Origin: Coriaria nepalensis
Lineage: Eukaryota; Streptophyta; Magnoliopsida; Cucurbitales; Coriariaceae
DNA: 64,000 nucleotides
Reading direction: 5' to 3'
NCBI GenBank assembly: GCA_027186245.1
Contig: CP114487.1
Span: 12,147,001-12,211,000, forward strand
The translations under genes were made by a program, and so were the position numbers. The stretch's first letter is position 1. Each line of letters begins with the position of its first letter. Below the pieces are notes generated by a model that worked only from the letters and a program-made list of their open reading frames with translations, did no database searches and was not told where the DNA came from. This document shows positions 1 to 12,235 of the stretch, in pieces.

Positions 1-98
1 CTAGAATAAACTAGCATTCCAATAGATATTGAATACAAGAACCATACAAAACTAATCATCACAAACAAAAGAGTAAGAGTTAAGCTGTACCAACCAAC

Positions 99-1510
99 CT
101 GGAGGACCCAATGAGCACAGCTCAGGAATCTTGCTACTCCGAGTGCAAATACATAGTGTGCAGTGAACGGCTCAACAATCTGGAATAAGAAAGGGAAAAG
201 AATGTGAAAAGACCAAAAATACTACCACCAGAAGTCCAGAACAAGTTGTCCCTGGGTTTCATGTAGCAAGTAGAATAGAGAGCGACTAGGCAAATAATGC
301 CCTGTTCTTATATACTCCTTCCTACCTTTGTGTTTTGCATGACCCGTAGTTGAGGTAGAACAGAGACAGCTTCTAGATAAACGCAAAAAGCCCAGGAAAT
401 TCTGTTAACAATATGATGCTGAGTTGTAGGATGAATAACAAGGGACAGTACAGCGCAAGGTATCACCTAGAGTCCAAAAGAAGAAGGGAATGAGCAAAGT
501 AGGAAAATACAACCAGAAGTATAATCAGAATCAGAATCAGAATCAGAATCAGAGATCGAATCGTTTGATGATTCAGATGTATGTGTATAACATGATCTAG
601 TATATTCTTCAAGCTCCAAACTGCTGATTCAGTTGTGCAGAAATGAATCAATGAATATATAGATTAGACAGGATTGAAAACTCGCCAAGTAGTAAATGGC
701 GAAGTTGTCTTTGTCCTCCATGTAACTGGACTTTAGATTGAAACGAATCATATAAATAACCCAAATCGTTGTCGCGAAAGTAGCTGAATCAAGAAAGGTG
801 TGTATATCATATTCCATCACAAAACTGCAGTAGAGTCTAACAGCTAGGAATATTGCTGTTAGTTCCTGCGATTTGAGCGATAACCCTGCACCATAATCAG
901 GCTGAATGTCAAATCTGAGGCAGAACTCATGTCAGATCAATAGAGATGAACAGACGTTTCCTAATCAAGAGAATGCTCACAAAATTTACCATCAGAATTC
1001 ACATATTCAATTTCCAAATTCCATTTCTCATCCTAATCAAGAGAAAATAAAAGTTTTACGAGATAATCCAAAAGCAGCATTATATTATAGATTATAAAAT
1101 TGAGAAACTCCATAATGCATCAACAGCATCGCTAACGTATTATACTTAAAAGAGAGATCACAGAATCAAGCTCAAATTTCAGCTGCAATACAGAAACACA
1201 GGATGATTAAGATGAAAGGAAAAGAGTAACCAAAATCCAACAACAGTAACTCAAAGAAGCACCATTTCAAAAGATCGTTACCAGCACACGTCTTCTCCTT
1301 CATGAGTTTATAGATAAGAACAGAAATTCCGAGAGCGTGAATAGCCTCAGAAGCAACAAACAGATTGTCGTGATCGTGAACCACCATACGGATGAATGCA
1401 AGAGCGGCCAGACCGGAAACAACCGCCAGGAAAGCCTTGATCTTCGGTGGCTGCCTCCGCAGCCACGCCGAGATGGCCTGGAGTGACCTCTTCGGTGCCT
1501 TCATCGTCAT
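99..1510 (-). CDS. ERD2-like ER lumen protein-retaining receptor family protein (3' end outside window)
   Basis: This is a seven-helix ER/Golgi membrane protein related to the K/HDEL receptor. Four exons are visible on the minus strand: 1510-1282, 885-686, 466-326 and 179-99. Together they give 217 codons, and the final exon(s) lie left of base 1. The N-terminus has about 30 basic and hydrophobic residues ahead of the first receptor helix, which fits the longer plant ERD2-like subfamily rather than classical ERD2. Family-typical stretches are SSYMEDKDNFAIYYL, the helix containing FCVYLEAVSVLPQLRVMQNTK (shown in exon 3) and VEPFTAHYVFALGVARFLS in exon 4. The second intron begins with GC (exon end TTG, then GCGAGT); reading it this way is the only choice that keeps the frame and the family sequence. 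Family assignment is firm, but classical cargo retrieval by this subfamily is not shown by the sequence. Confidence 0.88.
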
Positions 1511-2278
1511 TCTCTCCGATCTCTTTGCTCTGAACTCCCGACCGTGAGAAAGTTTCGTAGACCTTGAGCGTTCTATGTAGTTTGAAGAACACGTGTAACG
1601 GAGTAGGTGACCGGTGCAAACTCGTTTCAGTTGGAAATTCGGTCGCCCAATTTAGTGCGTTTCCCACTTTCTGGCGGGTCCGGGGCGAAGGGTAACTGTT
1701 TTGGGCCCACATCGGTCCATTAAGTTCTTTTTAGTGGGCCTGTATAAACAAGTGCACATAGTATCAGCCCGATGTTTACCACGATGATTAAGTTGATATG
1801 TCTGGCCCAAATATTCTTCCGTTCATTATGTGGGCTATATAACTCTGCTTTCTTTTGGTAAAACTGCATGTCGTTAATTAGTAAAATTAAGACCTTGCCC
1901 AATTGAACCCTAATCCTCCCTTAATTAATAGAACTTTTTGTAACATGAGGAAGAGTAGACCAGTTAGGATTAGGATTCCTTTTGAATTCATGTTGAACAA
2001 GAGTTGAATTAGAGCTTGCCCGTAGCTGTATATATATATATGTACTAATTAATGTATCTTCGACTTGAGTAATTAGAGCTTGCTTAGTACGTAGGGAAAA
2101 TTGATCATCAGCTTCATTAAAAACATCAATGGAGTACGTATCCAGAAAATCTGGTGATGATTATGTTAATCGTGAGAGTATTCTATTAAAAGAGTTTGAA
2201 GAAAGAGAGATAAAAGTAGGTAATATTATTCTAGAATTTGCAACTCAAGTACTCTAGACGGCTTTCACAATGCAACAA
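1511..2278. other. Intergenic: upstream of the ERD2-like gene
   Basis: This stretch holds the promoter side of the ERD2-like gene and the 3' flank of the BRE-like pseudogene. There is a CACGTG core near 1589 within the leader and AT-rich sequence after 1900. I see no gene. Confidence 0.5.
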
Positions 2279-4046
2279 TTAAGGTTGAGCGGCTTGAGTC
2301 TCATTGCAGTACTTCTTGAAGCTAGAAGCCTCATCAACCAAGAACTCGCTGAAATTATTTACTCTAATTAGTAAGGCTAAGCGCTCAAAAAGATGTCATA
2401 AGAAACTTAGAATAGAGTACAAGATATTGACACAGAAAGCATCACCAGATGAGTGATAAGCAATTCAAATACAATTGACCTGTTTAACAAGATTCTCTTC
2501 AGCCATGCACCCACAATGTTTTGAAAAGAGACAAAGATGATGTCCATACATGTCTACTGTCCAACTTTTCAACTAAAAAGAACATAATTATACGAAGCTA
2601 ATGATGTCAGTACCTACATTCCATCGAACCATGAAGGAAGTTTGACATCGTCAACAGAGAATAGAGCTTTCAACACAGATGTGGATACCAATTTCAGACA
2701 AGGAGCTGAAGGATTATATGCACACTCTCCCAACAGGATATACAACCTGTCACCAACCATATGTAACAGGTCAAAATGTGATAGTTATCACTTAGAGAAA
2801 AAGAAAAGAAAGAAAGTGAACCTTTAAATATATCTTCTGTTGATGCTTCCATGGACATCCAGTTATAATCTTATTTATGTTCATGTCCATTAAAGGCACA
2901 GCAAACTTTTCATCTTCTGGCTACGCTAAAGATCAAAGGCAAAGAAACCCAATCATAACAATAAAGCTATGGAAAGAGATTATCACCTCTCACGATTTTC
3001 TTAAAACTGGCTCCTAAACATGTTTTTAAAAGGAATACCTTTTCAAAACCTGAACTCAAATGCATTTCAATACCCTGCAGCATGAGAATGGTATCAATTT
3101 AGAAAACATTTGGTGATATGTTGTATCTTCATTTGTTACTCCAAGTTAGAAAAGTGCAACTAACTACTACAATCAGATAATAATTACCTCCCTAGAGAAC
3201 ATAGTGCTGATTTCAAATTTCAACCTATCATCGTTGACTTCATCTACACGCTTCCAGTGGTAGGACTTGTACTGATCCCTATAGATTAGTGCATTTGATC
3301 CACAATTTCATTTGATATGTGCACTATAAAACTCCAAATACAAAACAAAACGGTTACATCAAAAAATGCCCTAACCTCAGTTCTTGAATGAGAGTCATAA
3401 GACTTTTAGGATCTTTCCTGTTCCAAACATGTAGAGTGTTCCTATGGGACTTAGAATCCTCTTAGGCCTCACCACCCAACACTGAAAATGGATGGAAATT
3501 TTCATCTTCAGGTCCAAATATAACATCTGGTGCAGATATTGTATATAATGTCCCCTACGAAAGATTAAAACAATTAAAAAAAACCAAAGCTTAATAAGTC
3601 ACGAGAAATGAAACACATAATTGAACATAAACCAAATTTGTCTTACATTTTATGAAATCAAGACAGTACGGCATGGCTAAAGTGAACCTATCGACAACTT
3701 TAGGGTAGTATTTGCTACCTGAGCACAGATGTTCCACCTGAAAATATATTAAAGAGAAAAAGACTTTCTGACTATAGAATTAAACCTTACTTGACCACAG
3801 GGTCAAAGAGAAACGTCGCAAAGAAAGGGAAACTTCTAAGATCAGTCATTTCCAGTCCTTCTGAGCATGACTTACCTATCCCTAGCTCAAAACAGTGAAA
3901 ATGCTACTGTAAATCGAAGTAATGGCTTCCCTTACTTCAATCGGAGAGATAGGGATTTCGGGATATACCTTAATGGTGAGAGGAAAGTGAGCAAGAAGGT
4001 AATGAATCTGAGCATCGATGAGAGGAGGTACACCTCCGGAAGACAT
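2279..4046 (-). pseudogene. BRE-like (BRISC/BRCA1-A complex member 2) pseudogene
   Basis: The intact family is a UEV-fold scaffold of the BRCC36 deubiquitinase complex. Exon 1 (4046-3969) encodes MSSGGVPPLIDAQIHYLLAH and ends at a good GT donor. A second exon near 3740-3655 reads as SGSKYYPKVVDRFTLAMPY. Further matches are APDVIFGPEDENFHPF near 3520, DPKSLMTLIQELR near 3400, VNDDRLKFEISTMFSRE near 3220, AVPLMDMNINKIITGCPW near 2880, KLVSTSVLKALFSVDDVKLP near 2660, and a final FLVDEASSFKKYCNET with stop at 2279-2281. The reading frame breaks between DIIYN and APDV (a deletion of about a dozen bases) and again near 2730, where an in-frame stop also appears. The central exons between about 2350 and 2630 are missing. 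Introns are retained, so this is a decayed duplicate gene and not a retrocopy. Confidence 0.8.
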
Positions 4047-4209
4047 GACCGCTTCACAGAAAGAAGTTTCTCGATTCAACGCCGGCGATCGATCTTTCCT
4101 ATCTCGTGCATGTAAGAAACGACAAACGGTGGAGTCAAAACAAGAACGGAAACTTTGGAGCGGTAAAATAAAAAAAGGCCCCGTGCGCCAAAAAAACATC
4201 TGCAATGTT

Positions 4210-4352
4210 TGGGCCAGGCTGTAAATGTTAATTATGGGCCGGTAGGGGACTAAAGCAGTTCAATCTATCTTACCGGGCCCATGGGCGATGGGCAAAAGAG
4301 TAAAGAAGAAACCCTAGCGCGCGCGCACTCGGGAGGCCATGCCCTTATATAT
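4210..4352 (+). promoter_or_regulatory. Site II / telo-box promoter of the snoRNA cluster
   Basis: Four copies of the site II core (TGGGCC or its complement) lie at 4210-4215, 4235-4240, 4275-4281 and about 4282. They are followed by a telo box, AAACCCTAG, at 4309-4317 and a TATA-like TTATATAT at 4345-4352. In plants this combination marks promoters of snoRNA and ribosomal protein genes. The same interval lies just upstream of the BRE-like pseudogene on the other strand, so it probably worked in both directions. Confidence 0.7.
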
Positions 4353-4460
4353 TGTCTTCTCCATTTCCGAGTTGTTTGTCTTCCAAACCTTCCTCTCTTC
4401 ATCCGCCTTCTTTGTCTATCGAGATTTTTCTTTTTTCTTACTCCTGTTCGTAATCTGTCG

Positions 4461-4556
4461 ATTCAGATGATGAATTTGGATTCAAATACTCACGACGGTC
4501 GTCTGAGAGGCACCCTACGTGTCGATATTGATGCATTGATCCAGTAATTCTGATGT
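4461..4556 (+). ncRNA. Candidate C/D box snoRNA, guide to 25S rRNA
   Basis: Box C (ATGATGA) is at 4467-4473 and CTGA boxes are at 4503-4506 and 4550-4553. The 12 bases at 4489-4500, CTCACGACGGTC, are complementary to the conserved 25S rRNA stretch GACCGUCGUGAG. With the box at 4503 taken as D or D', the fifth base upstream pairs with the first C of ACC. The terminal stem is weak and the ends are uncertain. The element lies in the transcript ahead of U14, as expected for a polycistronic plant snoRNA cluster. Confidence 0.55.
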
Positions 4557-4707
4557 TTTCGTTTCAAACTGACATTTGATTCTTTGTTGTGCTTTTGATA
4601 TGATGATAAACATGATTTCCAGATCTCTACTTTATAACTTTCTCATTCTTTTTCCCCCTAGATTATCAATATTTCCTTTTGTTCACGTCCATTTCTAATC
4701 ATAGTTT

Positions 4708-4795
4708 GGCACCATGAGGATTAAGTAAATGAAATTGCACGAGATTGAAAGATCTATGAAGTTCTTAGCACGAAGTCCTTTTCATTCTGAGTGCC
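4708..4795 (+). ncRNA. C/D box snoRNA, guide to 25S rRNA
   Basis: A GGCAC/GTGCC terminal stem (4708-4712 with 4791-4795) encloses a box C variant ATGAGGA at 4714-4720 and box D CTGA at 4787-4790. Bases 4773-4785 (AAGTCCTTTTCAT) are perfectly complementary to the plant 25S rRNA segment AUGAAAAGGACUU. The fifth base upstream of box D pairs with an A, which would be the methylated residue. The 88-nt length is normal for the class. I do not assign a name. Confidence 0.7.
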
Positions 4796-4880
4796 CGATT
4801 TGTGCACTTGTACAGTATTTAGCCCACTTTATTAAAATGGTATATGTTTTGTGTAAAAATTTAGGTGGTTTTGACTGAAT

Positions 4881-5011
4881 AGCCATTCCAATGATGACGA
4901 GTCGAAGTCGGCATGTTTCTCTGAACATTCGCAGTGGCCGCCTAAGAGCTTTCGCCTTCGCCAGGCTTGAGAGCTTGTGCTGCTTTTATCCTTCCTTGGA
5001 TGTCTGAGGCT
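4881..5011 (+). ncRNA. U14: U14 small nucleolar RNA
   Basis: Box C ATGATGA is at 4891-4897 and box D CTGA at 5004-5007, closed by an AGCC/GGCT stem (4881-4884 with 5008-5011). Both conserved U14 domains are present. Domain A, AACATTCGCAGT (about 4924-4935), is complementary to the 18S segment ACUGCGAAUG. Domain B, TTCCTTGGATGT just before box D, is complementary to 18S ACAUCCAAGGAA. U14 guides one 2'-O-methylation on 18S rRNA and is needed for 18S processing. The spacing between the domains is longer than in animals, as in other plant U14 RNAs. Confidence 0.93.
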
Positions 5012-5343
5012 AAATTGAAAATGGTTTTTTTATACTTAATTTGTTGAGTAAATCATATGACTAATCTTATTGAACGCCAAGTAAATTGGCCACTGCACGT
5101 ATTGAGAAATTAAGATTGCGGATTCAAAGATTCTCCTCTTTATAAGATTTCACTCAATGATACAAAAACTCCCCGAGAAGGTCTTAATAAAACTAAAGAG
5201 GAAGAACTACAAACTTTCCCGACTCTGTTTTTACAGTTTTATTTACCCTTAATCAATTTAAACAAGGGTACAAAAGAGAAAGGAGAGCACTCAATTTACA
5301 GCAGGAAAACAAATTCCACTTATAATTTGATTGAGGGATACTT
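5012..5343. other. Intergenic: between U14 and the LIN-type gene
   Basis: AT-rich sequence between two convergent units: the snoRNA cluster on plus and the end of the LIN-type gene on minus. I see no further box C/D pair or ORF. Confidence 0.5.
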
Positions 5344-8300
5344 CTAATCCAGAGCCCAAACCTGCAATTGGAACACATAATCTCTTATGAGGTACAATGT
5401 CATAAAAACCCAAGTAACTTTCTGCCTTTTGTTTTGTGTACTCAAATTCTAACCTGAATTTTCGCATCAGATGTACCAGCAAAAAGCATCCCTCCATCCA
5501 TATCCGTTGCCAAAGATGTAATCTTTGCATTTCCTCCACTGCCCGATTTGATTGAAGCAATCTTAGTGTATTTTCCTTTCAACCAAACTTCTATGACCCC
5601 ACATTTGGTTGCTGTAAATATAAAATCACTATTCATGGCTATTCGATGGATGTCTTGTCCGGTTGAGAACGATCCTACTACTGCCTTGGTTGAGATCGAA
5701 AATATCTTCCATAAAATTCATCCATTTTTGTCCAAAAAGAGTTAATCAGTTTAACTCATGAGATTATGGACAATAATTGAAATGAAAACATATCGCATTA
5801 GTAGCATACCCTTCCAGCTGCTGCATCAACAGAAGAGCCGCCAGAAAATAGAAGGCCATCTTGAATATGCAGTGAGTAGATAGTTTGCTTCCACAACAAT
5901 TTCCTAATACCAGCATAGAATGTGTTTGATGTGTGTTTAGACAAATCCACCTCCTGCCAATATAATTTACTGCTATAAATGAAGGCGACTCCACCGTTTA
6001 CTGAGTTTTATCAAAATATATTTATTAATTCAAGCAGCAAGAAAGAAGAGGTACCTGAATACTATCACCAGAGCAACCGCAGTATAGTTTATCATCTGAC
6101 AGGGCTAAGCACTTGACATATTTGTTGAAATTTATATGCTTGGCGGCCCCAGACCAGTTATACACCTATCAGACAACGTAAAAGTTTACAATTTGCTCGA
6201 GTTAAGGATTATTAGTTTGACCCAATTTAGATCTGATAGAGCATAGAGCACTTACGTTGACACCGGTTCCATGAGTAACAAAGCATGCCACATTAACATT
6301 GGCTGTCAACTCGTATACTGCCTCTTTTACATCATGCACTTGAATGCACTGAATTTCATCGGGTTTGACAGTCCATACCTGTTGGATATTTATGATAGAA
6401 GATTCGTTAGTCTAGCCTTGATAGTTTGGAGCATATCAATTATGGAAGCAAAAGTGCATTGCAAAAATGAAATATGACTCGCCCGAATTGTTCTGTCTAA
6501 GGAACCACTGTATAATATGTCGCCAGAAGCTGCGACACAGAGGCATGTCACAGCTTTTGTGTGTTTATTTACTTCTTGAATCAACCTCAATACTTTCTTC
6601 CCAGCATCCCAAAGCTACAAGCAAGGTATTAAGCATAAATACTTGAATAGTAAGCAATAGAGCATGAAATAGGTTTCTAGAGGGATGGATAGTCTCTTCT
6701 GGATAGGTCTATACCTTGATTGTTCCGTCAGAATGACTGCTTAAAAGACGACTTTTAAGATGGATCAAGGACAAAACTTCTCCATTTATGCCTGAATCTA
6801 ATTCCGCTACTTCAGTATAACTCCAGAGCTCTGTCTATATAATAAGAACATTTATAGTTAGTAATGTCATAGTTTTCTATATTAAGGAGCAAAAGTTCCC
6901 CTGCTACACTTACTGCATTGACAGATGACAAGTTCATCAAGGCTTTTGTGATTTCGCCAACCACCACTGAGTTTCTCTTTAGCTTTCTCAAGGTCTTACA
7001 AATGCATTTTGCGTGTTTCCCCATTTCTTCAAGTGCAGCTGTAATAAAAATCTGTCTGTTAAGCATGAAACGCTTGTAACCATTAGCTTTTCCAAGGGGA
7101 AAATCTTACCTTGATCGCTAACGAAAGCTTTGAGAGCAAGGGCTGCCAAAATCTTCTCCTCAAGGTTACAGGAGGATTGGAGGACATTAATAAATTCATC
7201 AAGCAAGGACTTGCGAGCAGTATCACGTACGCCAGTATCAGGAAGGGAAGAAAGCATGTGGCAAAGCCATGTGACAATGACAAGGCAAGACTTCACTATC
7301 TCTACAGAATTACTCTTTAGACACTCCTCCAAGACTTTGAATATAGAGCCCTTTTCATGGCTGCAAATAACTAAAGCTACCCTTTTCTCCCAGGCTCTTG
7401 TGGCTTTTTCTTCCTCCTCCTATATACATGCATATCAGATTCAGAATTAGAACAAAAATAAGTAGAGTATCAAACGTGTCTCGTAACAATAGAAATTTAA
7501 GGAATGCAAACCATGGTCTCTGTTAACTCATCATCGAGTTTTCTTATTCTTTCTGCTTTCATCAAAGCATTGTACGGTTGATCAAACCCTGCAATCTTGA
7601 GTAACCAGGCTTCAGTGTAGGACTTTCCAGAATAAGTCAAGCGCCCAGTGAGAGACAACAATGCATCCAAAGCTACTGACTGGGAACAAGAGAAGTCCCT
7701 TCTCCGAAGAGATTCGATTAGAGAGTCCAAAGCTTCTTCCCGGTAGATGCTCATCTTCCGCGGCTCAGTCTGGAAAAGTGACAGATTAAGACTTAAAAAA
7801 ATGGTTGGCATAGTGGTTTTTGTTAAAAGAGTTGTATTGAAAATTAAATTTTAATCATAAGGTTGATTAGTCAAACCAGGAGATCAAGCTGCAGAAGAAG
7901 AGAAGAGATTGCAGGTCGCTGCTCAATTGGAGCCATTTGCAGATAAACAAGAAGTGTATGCATGGTGCTGAAGGCACCTTCATCTTTGATTATCTGCAAG
8001 ATCTGGTTGCATAATGTCCTCCTGCAACAAATATCAGTCAAAGGAAGAAATTTTGAGTGCGGAAAAAATGAGTAATTAGAAAACTGGATAATTAACAAGT
8101 ATGAGAGAAAATATCACACTGTTACATAACTAAAAATGTTGCTCAAGTGCTGCGGCTTTAGCCTTATAAAGTGCAAATAAGGTCATTATCAGTTACACCT
8201 AAAACTGAACAATATAATTATTAATTTGGAAGCAATAACACTAACTCTCAGAAGAAAAGAGGAAAAGCTACAAGAAGCCGGTAAGTATCTATGTATACCT

Positions 8301-11300
8301 GTTCAACAGGACCAGCTCCGAAAGGAAATGTACACAGACGCCTCTTTCACTATCATTTCCAGCATGAAATAACTCGAGAACAGGGGTTAGTTCAACTCTA
8401 TTTGCTATTAGGTTCCTGCAACTTCTTTCTGCCTGCATACAACATAGGAGTATGGATACAATGGACCTCCTTAGATCAACCCCATTCAAACACTTGAGCA
8501 AAGCAGGAATCCCATTTGAAGAAATAACTCCTAAAGCATTAAGGGACCTGCTGTTTTCATCTCCTCCAATTAAAATCTGCTCAAGCATTGCAATAGCAGC
8601 CTCCTTTGGTTCCATTACAAATTGAGGATCATCTGAATCTTCATTTTTGTTAAGGATTATTTGGACGAGAGACGGTATGAGGTCATGATCTGAAAGCTGA
8701 GCAAACACAGGCTTCATCTGGCATAGAAGAATAGCAGCCTCTGCTAGACCATTCTTTACTAGAGTAGCCAGGCAATCAAAATCAGAATCTACACTGGTAA
8801 GAAATTCTCCGACATTTTCATCTGCAAATATTAGCTCAGAGAGAATGTATAGTGTTGTTCTGAGCACTTCTCTATCGATTGAAGCTGAGAGTATTTCTAC
8901 AAAGCCATTTACAATTGTGGGTTCTGATAAATAAGATCTAACCCCTGGATCAGCCTTGGAGTCCTTCCACGCTCTAGCTATTGCTAACACAGCTGTTTCA
9001 CATTCTTGCAGGTTTTGTGAAGCACAAAGACATGACACAAAAGGTTTCAGTCCATTAATAATTGTTTCAGCTGTGGCTTGAGATATTACACTGGTTGGCG
9101 ATGTTAAAACAGCTGCCTGTGTAAATCTTTTGCTTCTTTGGTTAACATGCTCATATGTGTTGTTAAGAATTGAGAGACCATATGATCTATGAGGAGTGCA
9201 GTCCGAAGGGCTTTCTTTTGTGCCAGGAGAACAAAATGAATTTATAGGTGTTCCAGCGTTTGAACAATCTTGAACAAAATCAGGATGCTGATCTTTCCAA
9301 GATGATATTAATCTCTTCAAGACATAGTTTGTTTTAGGCAACATGTTTGAGGCCAAAGGCTGCCGTGTAATGGGGCAAGTTGTGTTTCCTCTTTTCAGCC
9401 ATTCCTGAATCGCTTTTCTTTCATAGGTCTGACCCGTTTCAAGGGTAACAGGGTCACTAAAAAGCTGGCCTGTTATAGGACAGACAAAATCCTTAGGTGG
9501 TCGTGACTGATGATTCAGGTTCTCAGACGATGACAGTGAACTCTGGCTCTGGCTTCCCTCTTCATGTTCTCTGGGTGAACTGCACTTCCCAAACGGATAT
9601 AAAAGTTATAATAGTACTCAAAACTTATGCAAAGACATCTTGTAACGTTGAACAAATAATAAGAACCTATACAATGAAATGGTAGAATGTTGCCGTTACC
9701 TATTTTCCAAAAGTTGGCTATTCAAATCTTCATAGCTCATACTTCGAGATAGATTATAGCTTTTACTGTGAATTTTCTTTACCTCCTGAAGTACATAGTA
9801 GAGCATTTAGTATGAGTTTGGCATTTTAAAGTTCTAATTAAGAAAAAGAAGAGAGAGAGAGAGAGAGAGATGTTCTAAACAGAATCAGAAAGAGACAGAC
9901 ATACAATTACTTCATTATAAGAGTCTGCTGGACTAATGCTGCAATCACTCTTTGAGCGTGGAGATCCAGGAAAAGAGGTTGAAATATGTAGATCTGTGAT
10001 CCGGCTGGAAAATAAGCGCAATGCTGATGCGGATTCCTTTTTACTGTCCATGTCTGGTTTCGGGGACAAATTCTTTGGTGAAGGAGTTGAAGGGGAATCC
10101 ATTGGAGAAAATATTGGGGGGGAAAGCACACGATACTTTATATTAGGAATCTCTACTTTAGACCCAGCATCTTCTTCCTCCATTATCCTCATGCTGCTAG
10201 GTGATAAATCCACGCAAGAATCATTAGGCTCATAATCTGAATCATGCTGATCCTAGAATTAATAGTCAAAATAAACTTTTGTTATTCCAAAATTTAGAAA
10301 GACTATAACAAGCATAGAACTCGTGATACATGTATATTATCTAGAATAATCCTCATCTGTCTCAGTTAGATTGTCCACTTATGAGTTACAGCCTTACCTT
10401 AGAATCCCACCCAGTAAACTTGGCCGCATTCTGTGGTGGAGCAGAAATAGAGTTCACTCTGCTGGAGGCAACATGCAGTAAGTATAGACATGATATCCCG
10501 AAGCACAAAACAAATGATAATTTAAGAATAATTTTCATTCCTTTGGACAAAGTAAGCAACTATTCTATTTTCCCATAAAAAAGGAGAGCGCACTCCAAAC
10601 AATGAGCTAAGAAGAATCTGACCTGCTTGCTTCTTTTGCACCATCTTTGGATTTTAGAACTGGAGAAAATCCAGCACTTTTTGGCAAGATAGGTCCGAAT
10701 TTCACATAATCAGGGATTGAGTGGCTCACTTCATGAAGAGGAGTCATCGGTGGCTCTGCAATTGGCAACATCGGAATAATCTTCTTTGTAGAAGGTGATT
10801 CAGGAAAGTTCATGCAATCCCTGAAGTATTTAGCATAAAGCCTGGTGTTCTCATCCAATGATGCTCCATAAAGCTTCTCCAGATTTTGCAGTCTCTCCAC
10901 TTGATCTGGACTCATTGAGAAGATCAAAGACTCATTGAAGAATTGGTCTAAATCAGCTGTGAAAGATAAATCAAACGAATCGGGTATTACTTCCATCACA
11001 AGCCTATGCCTCGCCTCCGAATACCATCCCACAATAGACGCCATGTGTGGTAGAAAAAGTTCTTTCCAAATTTCAGGGGCAAAATCAATCCTAGAAAAGA
11101 AAGGGTCGATACTAAACATCTCAATAACATGAAGAACTGAGTTATGAACATTTCCCCTCAATTTCGACAAGTATGAGAGATTGAGATGGGCCCACGCAGA
11201 GAGGTAGAAATTGGGAACACCAGCAGTTTTGTCATTTGAATTCAACAATGCACAAACTTGTAGCATCTTCTCGGCGTGGTCTAATCGTGCAAGCTTAGTT

Positions 11301-11563
11301 TCTATATTGGATGTGTTGATAGCTTCCTCTAGGGCTTCAATACCCCAATCCAAATTTGCTAATACAGCTTGATCAGAGTACCTAACTACCGATTCCTTGT
11401 TGGAGCTTCCATCTTCAGCTGCGAGTCTCTCTGCACACTGTTCTTTGTGCTGCGTTCTCTGTTCTTTATTGGTTAAACGATCTCTTATGAAACCATCAAT
11501 GGTGGTAACTAATAACCTGACAATATCCTTTTGGTCCATCGCAAATCTATAGTTTCCAGCCAT
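5344..11563 (-). CDS. LIN: LIN/CERBERUS-type U-box, ARM and WD40 E3 ubiquitin ligase
   Basis: Sixteen exons run 11563-10623, 10461-10398, 10252-9905, 9785-9700, 9579-8299, 8021-7877, 7769-7512, 7419-7110, 7038-6914, 6834-6715, 6614-6483, 6378-6256, 6165-6055, 5953-5810, 5705-5454 and 5361-5344. They sum to 1485 codons plus stop, close to the legume protein. I chose the ATG that gives MAGNYRFAMDQKDIVRLL because the family starts there; an upstream in-frame ATG at 11602 adds 13 unlike residues. The order is a conserved helical N-terminal domain, a U-box with FVCPITGQLFSDPVTLETGQ and TCPITRQPL, ARM-like repeats, then C-terminal WD40 repeats with YSGSLDRTIR. In legumes LIN/CERBERUS is needed for infection-thread growth. 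Relatives occur widely, so nodulation cannot be inferred. The intron after exon 11 uses a GC donor (CGG, then GCGAGT). No frame damage is seen. Confidence 0.93.
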
Positions 11564-12202
11564 TAATTTGGAGTGTTTTAATCTGAAGGAGTGAGTTCCC
11601 AATCAACGTATAACGTTAAGGCGTGTGCATGAAATGATCAGTTTCGAGAGCCTCTCGTTTGGTTTCCAAGAAAATGCCAGAAAGAATGATCGTGGTATAA
11701 TTATGATCTAAAACCATAAATCAATTTCAAAGAAGATAGTGTATATATAGCTGAGAACTGGATTCTTACTGTATTGCAGCCGTAGTTTCCAAATTGAAGC
11801 TGCTAATCAGCTTTGCCTCCTTCCAGAAAACTCCATAGTTGAGAGTTGGAATCACTTTCCAAGCAAATTGAGAAAGATGAGAGAAGAGAGAGAGAGAGAG
11901 AAAGAGAGCCGGCCGTTAGTAATAGCTGTGAGAGCCGGCTTAGCTATTGCTTGCTGTAGGAGCGACTAATCGAAATTTGGATCGTGGACTTGTTACAATA
12001 AATTAACAATAAAGTGGCTAAAAGTTGTAATCACTTGAATATAATAATCAAATTAAGCAAATTATTTAGTGTCCTTCAGCGTTGGAGAAGAGATCATGAT
12101 ATTAGTTTTTGGATTCATCATTGGACGTGTCCAAGCGACCTCAGAACATTTCCAAGTCTTAAAAACTCCTTATTATTTAATTAATTAATTAATTAATTAA
12201 TT

Positions 12203-12235
<33 letters not shown>

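Noticed and set aside
4281..4547. 88-codon ORF over the snoRNA promoter
   Set aside because: It overlaps the site II/telo-box promoter and the first snoRNA and has no domain.
4600..4680. Further C/D snoRNA starting at a box C at 4600-4606
   Set aside because: No CTGA box D or closing stem within a plausible distance.
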